64,000 nucleotides of DNA from PALSA-612 sp963776735 (GTDB taxonomy: Bacteria; Actinomycetota; Thermoleophilia; Gaiellales; Gaiellaceae), in NCBI GenBank assembly GCA_963776735.1, contig CAVZNV010000005.1, forward strand, positions 10,000-73,999, written 5' to 3'. Shown here piece by piece: positions 52,200 through 60,216 of this stretch; within the stretch, counting starts at the first letter, position 1, and every line of letters starts with the position of its first letter. Under the pieces are notes generated by a model. The model saw only the letters and a program-made list of their open reading frames with translations. It was not told the DNA's origin and did no database searches. The position numbers and the translations under genes are program-made.

Positions 52200-53294
52200 A
52201 TGCTTCGCAGGCCAAGAGCGGCGCTGGCGGGCACAGCTGTCGTCCTCGGTGCCGTCATCGCTCTGGTCGCCGCAACGACCGCGACGGGCCGAGGACAGGC
52301 CGTCCCGAAGAACACCGTCGAACCGTCGATCCTGTACGTGCACCCGATCAAGGTGGGAACGATCCTGAACGCCGACCACGGATCCTGGACGGGCGCACCG
52401 CCGCAGATCTCGTTCACGCTCCAGTGGCTCCGCTGCAACGACAACGGCGAGGGCTGCGGCAAGATCACGAACGCCACGGGGAAGACGTACACCGTCGTCA
52501 ACGCCGACGAGCACCGCACGCTCCGCCTCGACGTCACGGCGACCAACACGGACGGGAAGACAACGGCGCGCGCGAACGCGACCGCGGTCGTCCCGGCCAA
52601 GCCGGGCGTTCCGGTCGAGGTCATGGCTCCGACGATCACGGGCCAGGCCATCGTCGGGCAGACGCTGACCGCGACGACCGGCCAGTGGAAGGGCAACCAG
52701 CCGATCTCGTACACGTTCAAGTGGCAGTCCTGCAACAGCAACCTCACGTCCTGCCCGGTGAACGGCGCGTCCGGCAACACGTACACCGTTGCCGCGAGCG
52801 ACGTCGGCAAGCGCGTCAGGGTGAAGGTGTTCGCGACGAACAGCGCGGGCCAGACCGCAGGGCTCTCGGATCCGACCGACGTCGTCAGCAACTCGAGCGG
52901 CGGAGGTGGCGGTGGCGGGAACGGGAGCTCGGTGCCCGTGACCTCGCTCGTCGCCGGCGACAAGCTCGTCGTCGACACCGTCAGCTTCTCGCCGAACCCG
53001 GTCACGTCGAGGAGCCAGCCGATCACGGTCAAGATCAAGATCACGGACACGAAGGGCAAGCTCGTGCGCGGCGCGTTCGTGTTCTTCCGTTCGACGCCGA
53101 TCGTGACGTCGACGCCGACGGACGCGGCGACCGACTCGAACGGGACCGTGATCTACACGATCACGCCCCGCTCCGACTTCCCGCTCAAGACCGGCTACAG
53201 CGTCCAGTTCTACGTCAAGGCGTACCGCCAGGGCGACCCGACGCTGGCCGGCGTGGCAGGCACGCGACTCGTCCAGGTCGCGACGCAGGGCTAG
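52200..53294 (+). CDS. secreted protein with two Ig-like repeats
   Basis: A 364-residue exported protein with signal peptide (about 1-30). Two tandem Ig-like repeats (about 50-118 and 152-220) share VGxxLxAxxGxW, WLRCN/WQSCN with paired cysteines and YTVxxxD, and are joined by a proline linker. A Gly-rich linker (about 230-242) leads to a further beta-sandwich of invasin or big-type (about 250-360). Such repeats are common in actinobacterial surface proteins. No anchor is visible, so it may be released or wall-associated. A 15-bp terminator follows. Confidence 0.82.
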   Translation: MLRRPRAALAGTAVVLGAVIALVAATTATGRGQAVPKNTVEPSILYVHPIKVGTILNADHGSWTGAPPQISFTLQWLRCNDNGEGCGKITNATGKTYTVVNADEHRTLRLDVTATNTDGKTTARANATAVVPAKPGVPVEVMAPTITGQAIVGQTLTATTGQWKGNQPISYTFKWQSCNSNLTSCPVNGASGNTYTVAASDVGKRVRVKVFATNSAGQTAGLSDPTDVVSNSSGGGGGGGNGSSVPVTSLVAGDKLVVDTVSFSPNPVTSRSQPITVKIKITDTKGKLVRGAFVFFRSTPIVTSTPTDAATDSNGTVIYTITPRSDFPLKTGYSVQFYVKAYRQGDPTLAGVAGTRLVQVATQG

Positions 53295-53300
53295 CGATCT

Positions 53301-53338
53301 GCGAGTGGGGCCCGGGAGGTGTGCCGGGCCCCACTCGC
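53301..53338 (+). terminator. strong hairpin terminator
   Basis: A perfect 15-bp inverted repeat (GCGAGTGGGGCCCGG and its complement) with an eight-base loop starts seven bases after the secreted protein stop. Confidence 0.85.
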
Positions 53339-53342
53339 GGCA

Positions 53343-53360
53343 TTCGTCCGCATCGGATGA
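53343..53360 (+). promoter_or_regulatory. 18-nt palindrome upstream of lipoprotein
   Basis: TTCGTCCGCATCGGATGA lies 35 bases before the lipoprotein start and five bases after the terminator, with flanks GGCA / TGCC that extend the symmetry. It is among the best matches to the shared pattern. Confidence 0.45.
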
Positions 53361-53394
53361 TGTGCCGCCCGGCTCGAAGTGGTCGGATCGGGCA

Positions 53395-54042
53395 GTGAAA
53401 CCGGCCCGGATCGCTCTCCTGCCGGCGGCGGCCGTGCTCGCCGCCGGGCTCGCTGCCTGTGGCGGCGGCTCGGGCGAGGCGCAGGGGACTCTGGGCACGC
53501 CCTCGGTCAGCCGCACGGTTCCGACCACGACGGCGCCCACGCCGACCACGACCGAAGCGACGGTCACGAGCACGACGGAGGCGACGACCACCGAGACGGT
53601 GCCGACGCACTCGACGCCGACCGTCGCGCTGCCGACGGCGCCCGTGACGACCGCCGGACTTCCTCCGAGCACCGCCACGATCACGGTGACGCAGCCGGGT
53701 CCGACGCAGACCGTGACGACCACACACCCGGCGCCGGAGCCGTCGACCGTCACCGTCACGTCGACCGCACCCTCCGCCCCCGCGTTCCCGCCGGAGACGC
53801 AGACGGTGACGTCGACCATCCCCGGTACGACGGTGACCGTCGCCTCGACCGTCACGTCGACCGCCTCCAACGCCGGCGCCGCCGCAGCCGCGGGCGCAGC
53901 AGCCGCGACCGCCACGCAGGAGGAGCCCTCGAGCACCGACTGGGGCTGGGTCGCGTTCGCCGTCCTCGCGTTCGCCGTCCTGGCGGGCGGCCTCGCCTGG
54001 TGGTGGCGCGGCCGCCGCGACCGGGGCGCGAAGACGGGCTAG
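53395..54042 (+). CDS. Thr/Val-rich lipoprotein with C-terminal membrane anchor
   Basis: A 215-residue protein with signal peptide and lipobox LAAC (Cys22), a long low-complexity exported region of TVTVTST / TTTEAT type (about 35-170), and a C-terminal helix (WGWVAFAVLAFAVLAGGLAWWW) with a basic tail. It may thus be held to the membrane at both ends. GTG 53395 is the start nearest the signal peptide. Its TAG stop is the left end of MITE-like copy 2. Confidence 0.75.
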   Translation: MKPARIALLPAAAVLAAGLAACGGGSGEAQGTLGTPSVSRTVPTTTAPTPTTTEATVTSTTEATTTETVPTHSTPTVALPTAPVTTAGLPPSTATITVTQPGPTQTVTTTHPAPEPSTVTVTSTAPSAPAFPPETQTVTSTIPGTTVTVASTVTSTASNAGAAAAAGAAAATATQEEPSSTDWGWVAFAVLAFAVLAGGLAWWWRGRRDRGAKTG

Positions 54043-54210
54043 ATGCCTGATGCCACGATCTCGCGCGCTCGGCTGCGCGGTCTGGCGTGTCTGGGCCGCT
54101 CCCGCCCGGCAGAGCCCGGCCAAGCCGGCCTCCGCCAGACGTGCGCTTCACGCCCCAGAGCAGCCAACCCACGCCCCGAGGAGCACCATCTCGTGGCATC
54201 AACCATCTAG
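54039..54210. mobile_element. MITE-like element, copy 2 (172 bp)
   Basis: The element runs from CTAG at 54039-54042 to CTAG at 54207-54210. The ends are inverted repeats, CTAGATGCCTGATGCCACGA against CTAGATGGTTGATGCCACGA, two mismatches in 20. It matches copy 1 at 44499 closely except that it lacks the 52-base internal hairpin segment. It separates two convergent genes and provides the TAG stop for both: the lipoprotein on the plus strand and the SulP transporter on the minus strand. Confidence 0.82.
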
Positions 54211-55973
54211 CGACCGGCGGCCAGCTCGGCGCGGACGGCGTCGTCCACGTCGCCGTGGATGCGCTCCTTGCCGAGCCGGTCGAGCACGCCGTCGGCCGCG
54301 AGGACCGGGCGGACGCTCGTCTTGACGCGGGCGAGCCTGAGCGAGACGTCCTTGTCGGCGTAGAGGTCGAGTAGCTCGTTCAGCTTGGCCGAGCCCTGGG
54401 AGTCGACGAAGTCGACTCCCTCGAGGTCGAGGATGACCGCGCGGACCGGCGGCACGCTCGTGTGCCTGAGCTCGCGCAGCCGGTCGTGAAGCGCGTCCGC
54501 GGTCGCAAAGAAGAGCCCGCCGTCGAGCCGGACGACGGCGATCCCGGGAAACTGCTCGTCGGCCGGATGCTCATCGGCTTCCCGGTACGCGTGCGAGCCG
54601 GCCTTTCGCCCGAGCAGCGGCATCGTCGGCGCGGTCGTCACGTAGACGAGCCAGCCGAGCGAGAGGACGACGCCGATCACGACACCCGCCAGCACACCGG
54701 CCAGGATCACCCCGGCGATCGCGGCCAGTGCGATCCAGAAGTCGACCCGCTTCACCCGGTAGAGCCGCTTCAGCTCCTTCAGGTCGATCATCCCGAACAC
54801 GACCGCGTCGATGATCAGGGCGGCGAGGACGGGCTTCGGCAGCTGCGAGAAGAGCGGTGCCAGCGCGACCAGCGTCAGGAGCATCAGCCCGCCCGTGATC
54901 AGCGACGCGAGGGGCGTGCTCGCGCCGGCCGACTCGTTCAGCGAGCTGGCGGAGAGGCTCGTCGACACCGGCATCCCCTGGAACAGCCCGGCGCCGACGT
55001 TGGCCATGCCCTGAGCGACCGACTCCTGGTCGATGTCGACGCGGTAGCGATGCCTGGTCGCGAACGCGCGCGCATCGCCGGCCGTCTGCGAGAAGCCGAT
55101 CAGGAGCAGGGCGACCGAGGCTGCCACGATCGAGGCGGCGTGATGGCGAAACACGTCCGTGTCCGGAAACGCGAACGACGGGAGCCCTCTCGGCACGTGA
55201 CCGACGAGCGCGACGCCGTGCGCGTCGAGGTCGAACGCGTACGACGCGAGCAGCCCGCCGACGACGAGCACGAGCGCGCCGGGCACCGACGGTGCGACCG
55301 CGCGCAGGCCGAAGACGACGCCCAGCGAGACGAGCCCGACGACGAACGTCGTCCAGTGGATCTGGTCGAGCGAGCGGACCCAGGACGAGAGCTCCTGCCA
55401 GGCGTTGACGCCGTCCGCCGACGTCCCGGTCAGCTTCGGCAGCTCGCCGATGACGACGTCGACTGCCGCGCCCGCGAGGAAGCCGGTGACGACGGCTTTG
55501 GACAGGAACTGCGCGATCCGGCCGAGCTTGAACACGGCGAGGACGAGGAACAGCAGTCCGGTGACGAGCGCGATCGCGGCGACGAGCTGTGCGGCGGCGT
55601 CGCCCTCGAGCCCGGTCACGACGACCGCACCGCCGGCCACCGCTGCGAGCGACGAGCTCGGACCGGTCGAGATCTGACGCGAGGTGCAGAAGAGCGCGTA
55701 GATCAGCGCGCCTGCCGCTGCCGCATAGAGACCGTTCTGGAGCGGAACGTGCGCGATGCCGGCGTAGCCGAGGTTCTTCGGGACGATCAGCGCCGTGACG
55801 GCGATGCCGGCGGCGAGATCGCCGCGGAACCAGCGCTTCTCGTACCGTGGCAGCCAGCCGACGACCGGCACGTAGCGGGCGATTCCGTGCGGCTGCTCCC
55901 CGGCAGGGGCCGCCGCCCCGGTGTCCGCGCTCCCGCCCAACGGGGTCGACCCTAGACGGTGGCGCGCACTCAC
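54207..55973 (-). CDS. SulP family anion permease with STAS domain
   Basis: A 588-residue membrane transporter with 10-14 helices (first: LAAGIAVTALIVPKNLGYAGIA, then the conserved TGPSSSLAAVAGG) and a cytoplasmic STAS domain at the C-terminus (about 455-570, VVRLDGGLFFATADALHDRL, VILDLEGVDFVDSQGSAKL). The family moves sulfate, bicarbonate or other anions. GTG 55973 is the first start before the conserved region and not strongly supported. The stop lies in the right end of MITE-like copy 2. Confidence 0.9.
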   Translation of the reverse strand: MSARHRLGSTPLGGSADTGAAAPAGEQPHGIARYVPVVGWLPRYEKRWFRGDLAAGIAVTALIVPKNLGYAGIAHVPLQNGLYAAAAGALIYALFCTSRQISTGPSSSLAAVAGGAVVVTGLEGDAAAQLVAAIALVTGLLFLVLAVFKLGRIAQFLSKAVVTGFLAGAAVDVVIGELPKLTGTSADGVNAWQELSSWVRSLDQIHWTTFVVGLVSLGVVFGLRAVAPSVPGALVLVVGGLLASYAFDLDAHGVALVGHVPRGLPSFAFPDTDVFRHHAASIVAASVALLLIGFSQTAGDARAFATRHRYRVDIDQESVAQGMANVGAGLFQGMPVSTSLSASSLNESAGASTPLASLITGGLMLLTLVALAPLFSQLPKPVLAALIIDAVVFGMIDLKELKRLYRVKRVDFWIALAAIAGVILAGVLAGVVIGVVLSLGWLVYVTTAPTMPLLGRKAGSHAYREADEHPADEQFPGIAVVRLDGGLFFATADALHDRLRELRHTSVPPVRAVILDLEGVDFVDSQGSAKLNELLDLYADKDVSLRLARVKTSVRPVLAADGVLDRLGKERIHGDVDDAVRAELAAGR

Positions 55974-55978
55974 GCGGT

Positions 55979-55996
55979 TTCATCCCGTCGAGGTGA
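55979..55996. promoter_or_regulatory. 18-nt palindrome between divergent genes
   Basis: TTCATCCCGTCGAGGTGA lies in the 61-base gap between the SulP gene and the divergent lipoprotein at 56035, with flanks GCGG / CCGC that continue the symmetry. It could act on either promoter. Confidence 0.4.
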
Positions 55997-56034
55997 GGAA
56001 GCCGCGCTCGACGCGTTCTAGATTCGTGCGCGTC

Positions 56035-56571
56035 GTGACTATCCGTCGGCTCGTTGTCCCCGCCGCCGCGGCCGTCCTGGCTGTCGGCGTGCTCGCCGCC
56101 TGCGGCTCGGGCGGGTCGACGACGACGGTCACGGTGACCGTCACCGCGCCGACCTCGACCACCTCGACGCCCTCGACTCCGACCGGCCCCGCCGTCGCCG
56201 AGCTGCAGCGGGTGATGACGAAGCTCGGCTACTACTCGGGCGCGATCGACGGGATCTACGGACCCGCGACGACCGACGGCGTGAAGAAGATGCAGACCGC
56301 GCTCGGCGTCACATCCGACGGCATCTACGGCCCCGAGACTCATCACGCGCTCGGCAAGAAGGGGCACTACGTCGTCGTCGAGATCCAGACCGCGCTGGCC
56401 GAGTACGGCTACTACACCGGCCCGATCGACGGCGTGTACGGCGCGGCCACGACGGCGGCGGTGCAGAAGCTGCAGACCGACCTCGGCGTGACGGCGGACG
56501 GCCGCTTCGGCCCCGCGACCGCGAACGCGTTCAACGAAGCGGTCGCGAGCGGCAAGCTCAAACCGGTCTAG
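56035..56571 (+). CDS. lipoprotein with two peptidoglycan-binding domains
   Basis: A 178-residue exported lipoprotein with lipobox LAAC (Cys23), a Thr/Val/Pro-rich linker (28-52) and two PG_binding_1 domains (about 55-105 and 113-165, each with GYYxGxIDGxYGxxTT and a following LQTxLGVTxDGxxGP). It likely tethers the membrane to the cell wall or helps a wall enzyme. GTG 56035 is chosen; in-frame GTG 56026 is also possible. There is no catalytic domain. Confidence 0.86.
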   Translation: MTIRRLVVPAAAAVLAVGVLAACGSGGSTTTVTVTVTAPTSTTSTPSTPTGPAVAELQRVMTKLGYYSGAIDGIYGPATTDGVKKMQTALGVTSDGIYGPETHHALGKKGHYVVVEIQTALAEYGYYTGPIDGVYGAATTAAVQKLQTDLGVTADGRFGPATANAFNEAVASGKLKPV

Positions 56572-56613
56572 CCCAGGCGGTTCACCCGCTTCGGGTGATG
56601 CCTCCCGCTGGGC
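56571..56613 (+). promoter_or_regulatory. long imperfect palindrome holding the 18-nt motif, just before the ABC exporter
   Basis: Outer arms GCCCAG and CTGGGC enclose TTCACCCGCTTCGGGTGA at 56581-56598, the most symmetric member of the palindrome family. It starts at the last base of the upstream stop codon and ends at the base before GTG 56614, so it can be a terminator for the lipoprotein gene or an operator or leader for the ABC genes. Confidence 0.5.
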
Positions 56614-58419
56614 GTGCCGCACAAATACGGGGCGGTGCGCGCAGACAACCTCCGCAGGCTGCTCGCGGCCATCTGGGCAGACCCGAGAGGCCGCCGCTGG
56701 CTGATCCTCTCGCAGGCGGCTCTCGTCGGGCAGGTCGTCTTCGACCTGTTCATCCCGCAGGCGATCAGGGCGATCGTCAACGACGGGATCCTCAAGGGGA
56801 ACATCAACGCCGTCATCCGCGGGTCGTTCTACATGGCGATCTTCTCGGTCGCGAGCATGCTCTTCGCGACGGCGGTGGCCTGGTACGCGGCCAAGCTCGG
56901 CGAGCAGGTCGGCCATCGGCTGCGCGTCGGCATGTACGACCGGATCTCGAAGCTGTCCTGGGGCAACATCGACCGGCTCGAGACCAGCGACCTGCTCGTG
57001 CGGCTGACGACGGACGTGAACCAGGTCCGTGTCATGACGACGAGCAGCATCACCACCCTGCTGCGGGCCCCGCTGATGATCGTCGGCGCCGTCCTGATCC
57101 TGTTCTGGATCGAGGTTCGGCTCGCCTTCGTGATGCTCGTCTTCCTGCCGCTCGTCATCCTCGTCCTCGGCTACTACCAGCGCCAGGGCGCGCCGCTCTA
57201 CCGCGCGGTCCTGGCGAAGTTCGACGGCCTGAACCAGGTGCTGCAGGAAAACATGGCCGGCGTCCGGGTCGTGCAGGCCTTCGTCCGCCAGGACTACGAG
57301 AACGCCCGGTTCGACGGGCAGAACAAGGAGCTCCAGGACGCCGCGACGGGAGCGCAGCGCTCGGCGGCCTTCCTCAACCCGGCGCTGCTCCTCGTCGTCA
57401 ACCTCGGCCTCGCCGGCGCGCTCTGGGTCGGCGGCATCCTCGTCATCGACCGGACGATCGAGCTCGGCTCGGTCTTCGTACTCCTCAACTACATGGTCGC
57501 GGTGATGATCCCGCTCGTCCTCCTGTCGGTGCTGCTGCCGCAGATGGCGTCGGCCGACTCGTCCGTCGGGCGCGTGCTGGCGGTGCTCGAAGAGGTCCCG
57601 GACGTTCAGGACAAGGAAGCCGCTCCGACGCTGCCCGAGGCGGTCGGCGGCCCGGTGCAAGGCCGGGTCGCGTTCGAGAACGTCAGCTTCTCGTACCTCG
57701 ACCGGGACGGGAAGCCGAACCCGACGCCGGTGCTGAGCAACATCGACCTCGTCGCCGAGCCGGGCCAGGTGGTCGCGATCCTCGGCGCCACCGGCTCGGG
57801 CAAGTCGACGCTCGTGAACCTGATCGCCCGCTTCTACGACGTCACCGAGGGGCGAGTCACGATCGACCGCGTCGACGTCCGCAACGTGACGAAGGAGTCC
57901 GTGCTGGCGGCGGTGACTCCGGCGATCCAGCAGCCGAGCCTGTTCAGCGGGATGATCGAGGAGAACCTCCGCTTCGGCGAAGTCTCGGGCGAGAGCGTCG
58001 ACGTCGTCACCGCGGCGCACGCCGCCGAGGCGGCCGAGTTCGTCGAGGACCGCCCCGACGGCTACCAGGGCGAGGTCAAGCGCCGCGGTGCGAACTTCTC
58101 CGGCGGCCAGCGGCAGCGGCTGTCGATCGCGCGGGCGCTCGTCCGCCGCCCGAAGATCCTGATCCTGGACGACACGACGAGCGCGCTCGACGTGGCGACC
58201 GAAGGACGCGTGCAGGACGCGATCAAGCAGCTCATGGGCGACAGCACCGTTTTCCTCGTCGCCCAGCGGATCAGCGCCGTCCTCACCGCCGACGTGATCG
58301 TCGTGCTCGAGGAGGGCCGCATCGTCGCCAAAGGCAGCCACAAGGAGCTGCTCTCCTCGAGCCAGGAGTACCGCTCGATCTACGAATCCCAGCTCGGCCC
58401 GGCGCCCGCCAATGCCTGA
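56614..58419 (+). CDS. ABC exporter half-transporter, subunit with degenerate ATP site
   Basis: A 601-residue half-transporter of the type IV/multidrug-lipid exporter class: six helices (about 20-310), then a nucleotide-binding domain with Walker A ILGATGSGKST, Q-loop IQQPSLF, signature FSGGQRQ and Walker B ILILDDTTSALD. The residue after the Walker B Asp is Asp instead of the catalytic Glu, as in the degenerate site of heterodimeric exporters (TM287-type). It overlaps its partner gene by eight bases. Substrate unknown. Confidence 0.92.
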   Translation: MPHKYGAVRADNLRRLLAAIWADPRGRRWLILSQAALVGQVVFDLFIPQAIRAIVNDGILKGNINAVIRGSFYMAIFSVASMLFATAVAWYAAKLGEQVGHRLRVGMYDRISKLSWGNIDRLETSDLLVRLTTDVNQVRVMTTSSITTLLRAPLMIVGAVLILFWIEVRLAFVMLVFLPLVILVLGYYQRQGAPLYRAVLAKFDGLNQVLQENMAGVRVVQAFVRQDYENARFDGQNKELQDAATGAQRSAAFLNPALLLVVNLGLAGALWVGGILVIDRTIELGSVFVLLNYMVAVMIPLVLLSVLLPQMASADSSVGRVLAVLEEVPDVQDKEAAPTLPEAVGGPVQGRVAFENVSFSYLDRDGKPNPTPVLSNIDLVAEPGQVVAILGATGSGKSTLVNLIARFYDVTEGRVTIDRVDVRNVTKESVLAAVTPAIQQPSLFSGMIEENLRFGEVSGESVDVVTAAHAAEAAEFVEDRPDGYQGEVKRRGANFSGGQRQRLSIARALVRRPKILILDDTTSALDVATEGRVQDAIKQLMGDSTVFLVAQRISAVLTADVIVVLEEGRIVAKGSHKELLSSSQEYRSIYESQLGPAPANA

Positions 58420-60196
58420 GACGACCCTCTCACCTGCTTTGAAGCCGGCCGCGGGCAAGCCGTTGCGACGGCTCATGCACTACCTCTGGCACAACCCGAA
58501 GCAGCTTGCGATCGCGATCGTCCTCAGCTTCCTCGGCACGCTGATGGGCCTGCTTCCCGCGGTGATGGTCGGGATCGTCATCAACGGCCCCATCGCGCAC
58601 GGCGACAAGGGCGAGCTCGCCTGGCAGCTCGTCGTGATGCTCGTCCTCGCCGCCGGCGGGTTCGTGGCGATGTGGTACGGCGGGCGTGTGCTCGCCGTCG
58701 CGGCGCAGGACGCGATGTACCGGCTGCGGCGCGAGATCTTCGAGCACACGCAGACGCTCTCCCTGCGCTTCTTCGACAAGCAGCCGATCGGCGACCTGAT
58801 GAGCCGGATCACGAACGACCTCGACTCTGTCGGCCAGCTCTTCGACAAGGGCCTCTACCCGGCGATCAACTCGGTCTTCACGCTCGTGATCACCACGGTG
58901 CTGATGTTCATCGTCAGCTGGCAGCTCTCGCTCGTCGTGATGCTGGTCGCACCGGTCGTGGTCGCGATGATGAGCTTCACATCGCACCGCTCCGGCCCCG
59001 CGTTCGCGACGCTGCAGGAACGCACCGGCGCGCTCAACGGGACGGCCGAGGAGCTGATCACCGGCGACCGCACCGTAAAGGCCTACCGAGTCGAGCCGAT
59101 GGCCGTGCAGAAGCTCGCGCAACTCAGCGAGGAGGCACGCGACGCCGGCCAGCACGCCAACTTCGTCGCGCTGACGGCGATGCCGCTCTCCGCGATGCTC
59201 TCCAACCTCGACGTCGCGCTCGTCGCGCTCGCCGGCGGCTGGCTGTCGATCAAGGGCACGGTCGACATCGGCACGGTCGCCTCGTTCTTCATCTTCGCCC
59301 GGATGTTCGCCCGGCCGCTGAACCAGTTCGCCCAGATCCTGAACATGGCTTTGCAGGCAGGCGCCGGCGCGACCCGCGTGTTCGAGATCCTCGACGAGGT
59401 GCCGGAGATCACGGATCGGCCCAACGCCCAGGACATGACCACCGTGCAGGGTCACGTCACCATGGATCACGTCGACTTCTCGTACGTCCCCGGCGTCCCG
59501 ATCCTCCACGACGTGACGCTCGAGGCGAAGCCGGGCCAGAAGATCGGGCTCGTCGGCCCGACCGGAGCCGGCAAGAGCACGATCATCAACGTCATCACCC
59601 GCTACTACGACATCCAGGCGGGCGACATCAAGCTCGACGACTCGAGCATCTACGACGTGCAGACGGAGAGCCTGCGGAAGCTCGTCGGGATGGTGCTGCA
59701 GGAGCCGTACCTGTTCTCGGACACGGTCATGGCCAACATCCGCTACGCGCGGCTCGACGCGACCGACGAGGAGTGCATCGAGGCGGCCAAGGGAGCGAGC
59801 GCGCACGGGTTCATCACGCGCCTGCCGGACGGCTACGAGACCGTGCTCTCCGGCGGCGGCTCGAACCTGAGCCAGGGCCAGCGGCAGCTGATCACGATCG
59901 CCAGGATCGTCCTCGCCGACCGGCCGGTGCTGATCCTCGACGAGGCGACGTCGAGCGTCGACACGCGCACGGAGAAGGCGCTCCAGGTCGCGCTGACGAC
60001 GATGATGAAGGGCCGGACGAGCTTCGTGATCGCCCACCGGCTCTCGACGATCCGCGACTCCGACGTGATCGTCGCCATCGACGCGGGCCGCGTGGTCGAC
60101 GTCGGCTCGCACGACGAGCTGATGGCGGCCAAGGGCTTCTACTACGGGCTCTACATGAGCCAGTTCCGCGGGGACGCGAAACCCGCAGACGTGTGA
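58412..60196 (+). CDS. ABC exporter half-transporter, catalytic subunit
   Basis: A 594-residue partner of the upstream protein: six helices (about 30-320) and a nucleotide-binding domain with Walker A LVGPTGAGKST, Q-loop VLQEPYLF, signature LSQGQRQ and Walker B VLILDEATSSVD with the catalytic Glu. Together they should form a heterodimeric drug or lipid exporter with one active and one degenerate ATP site. The stop lies 20 bases before arcA, so co-transcription with the arginine genes is possible. Confidence 0.93.
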   Translation: MPETTLSPALKPAAGKPLRRLMHYLWHNPKQLAIAIVLSFLGTLMGLLPAVMVGIVINGPIAHGDKGELAWQLVVMLVLAAGGFVAMWYGGRVLAVAAQDAMYRLRREIFEHTQTLSLRFFDKQPIGDLMSRITNDLDSVGQLFDKGLYPAINSVFTLVITTVLMFIVSWQLSLVVMLVAPVVVAMMSFTSHRSGPAFATLQERTGALNGTAEELITGDRTVKAYRVEPMAVQKLAQLSEEARDAGQHANFVALTAMPLSAMLSNLDVALVALAGGWLSIKGTVDIGTVASFFIFARMFARPLNQFAQILNMALQAGAGATRVFEILDEVPEITDRPNAQDMTTVQGHVTMDHVDFSYVPGVPILHDVTLEAKPGQKIGLVGPTGAGKSTIINVITRYYDIQAGDIKLDDSSIYDVQTESLRKLVGMVLQEPYLFSDTVMANIRYARLDATDEECIEAAKGASAHGFITRLPDGYETVLSGGGSNLSQGQRQLITIARIVLADRPVLILDEATSSVDTRTEKALQVALTTMMKGRTSFVIAHRLSTIRDSDVIVAIDAGRVVDVGSHDELMAAKGFYYGLYMSQFRGDAKPADV

Positions 60197-60216
60197 CCCA
60201 GGGGGAAGGAGACCGC

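Noticed and set aside
54571..58476. Very long open frame on the minus strand (about 1300 codons)
   Set aside because: It lies opposite the SulP, lipoprotein and ABC genes and its translation is Arg/Asp/His-rich without any domain. It is a shadow produced by high GC at third codon positions.
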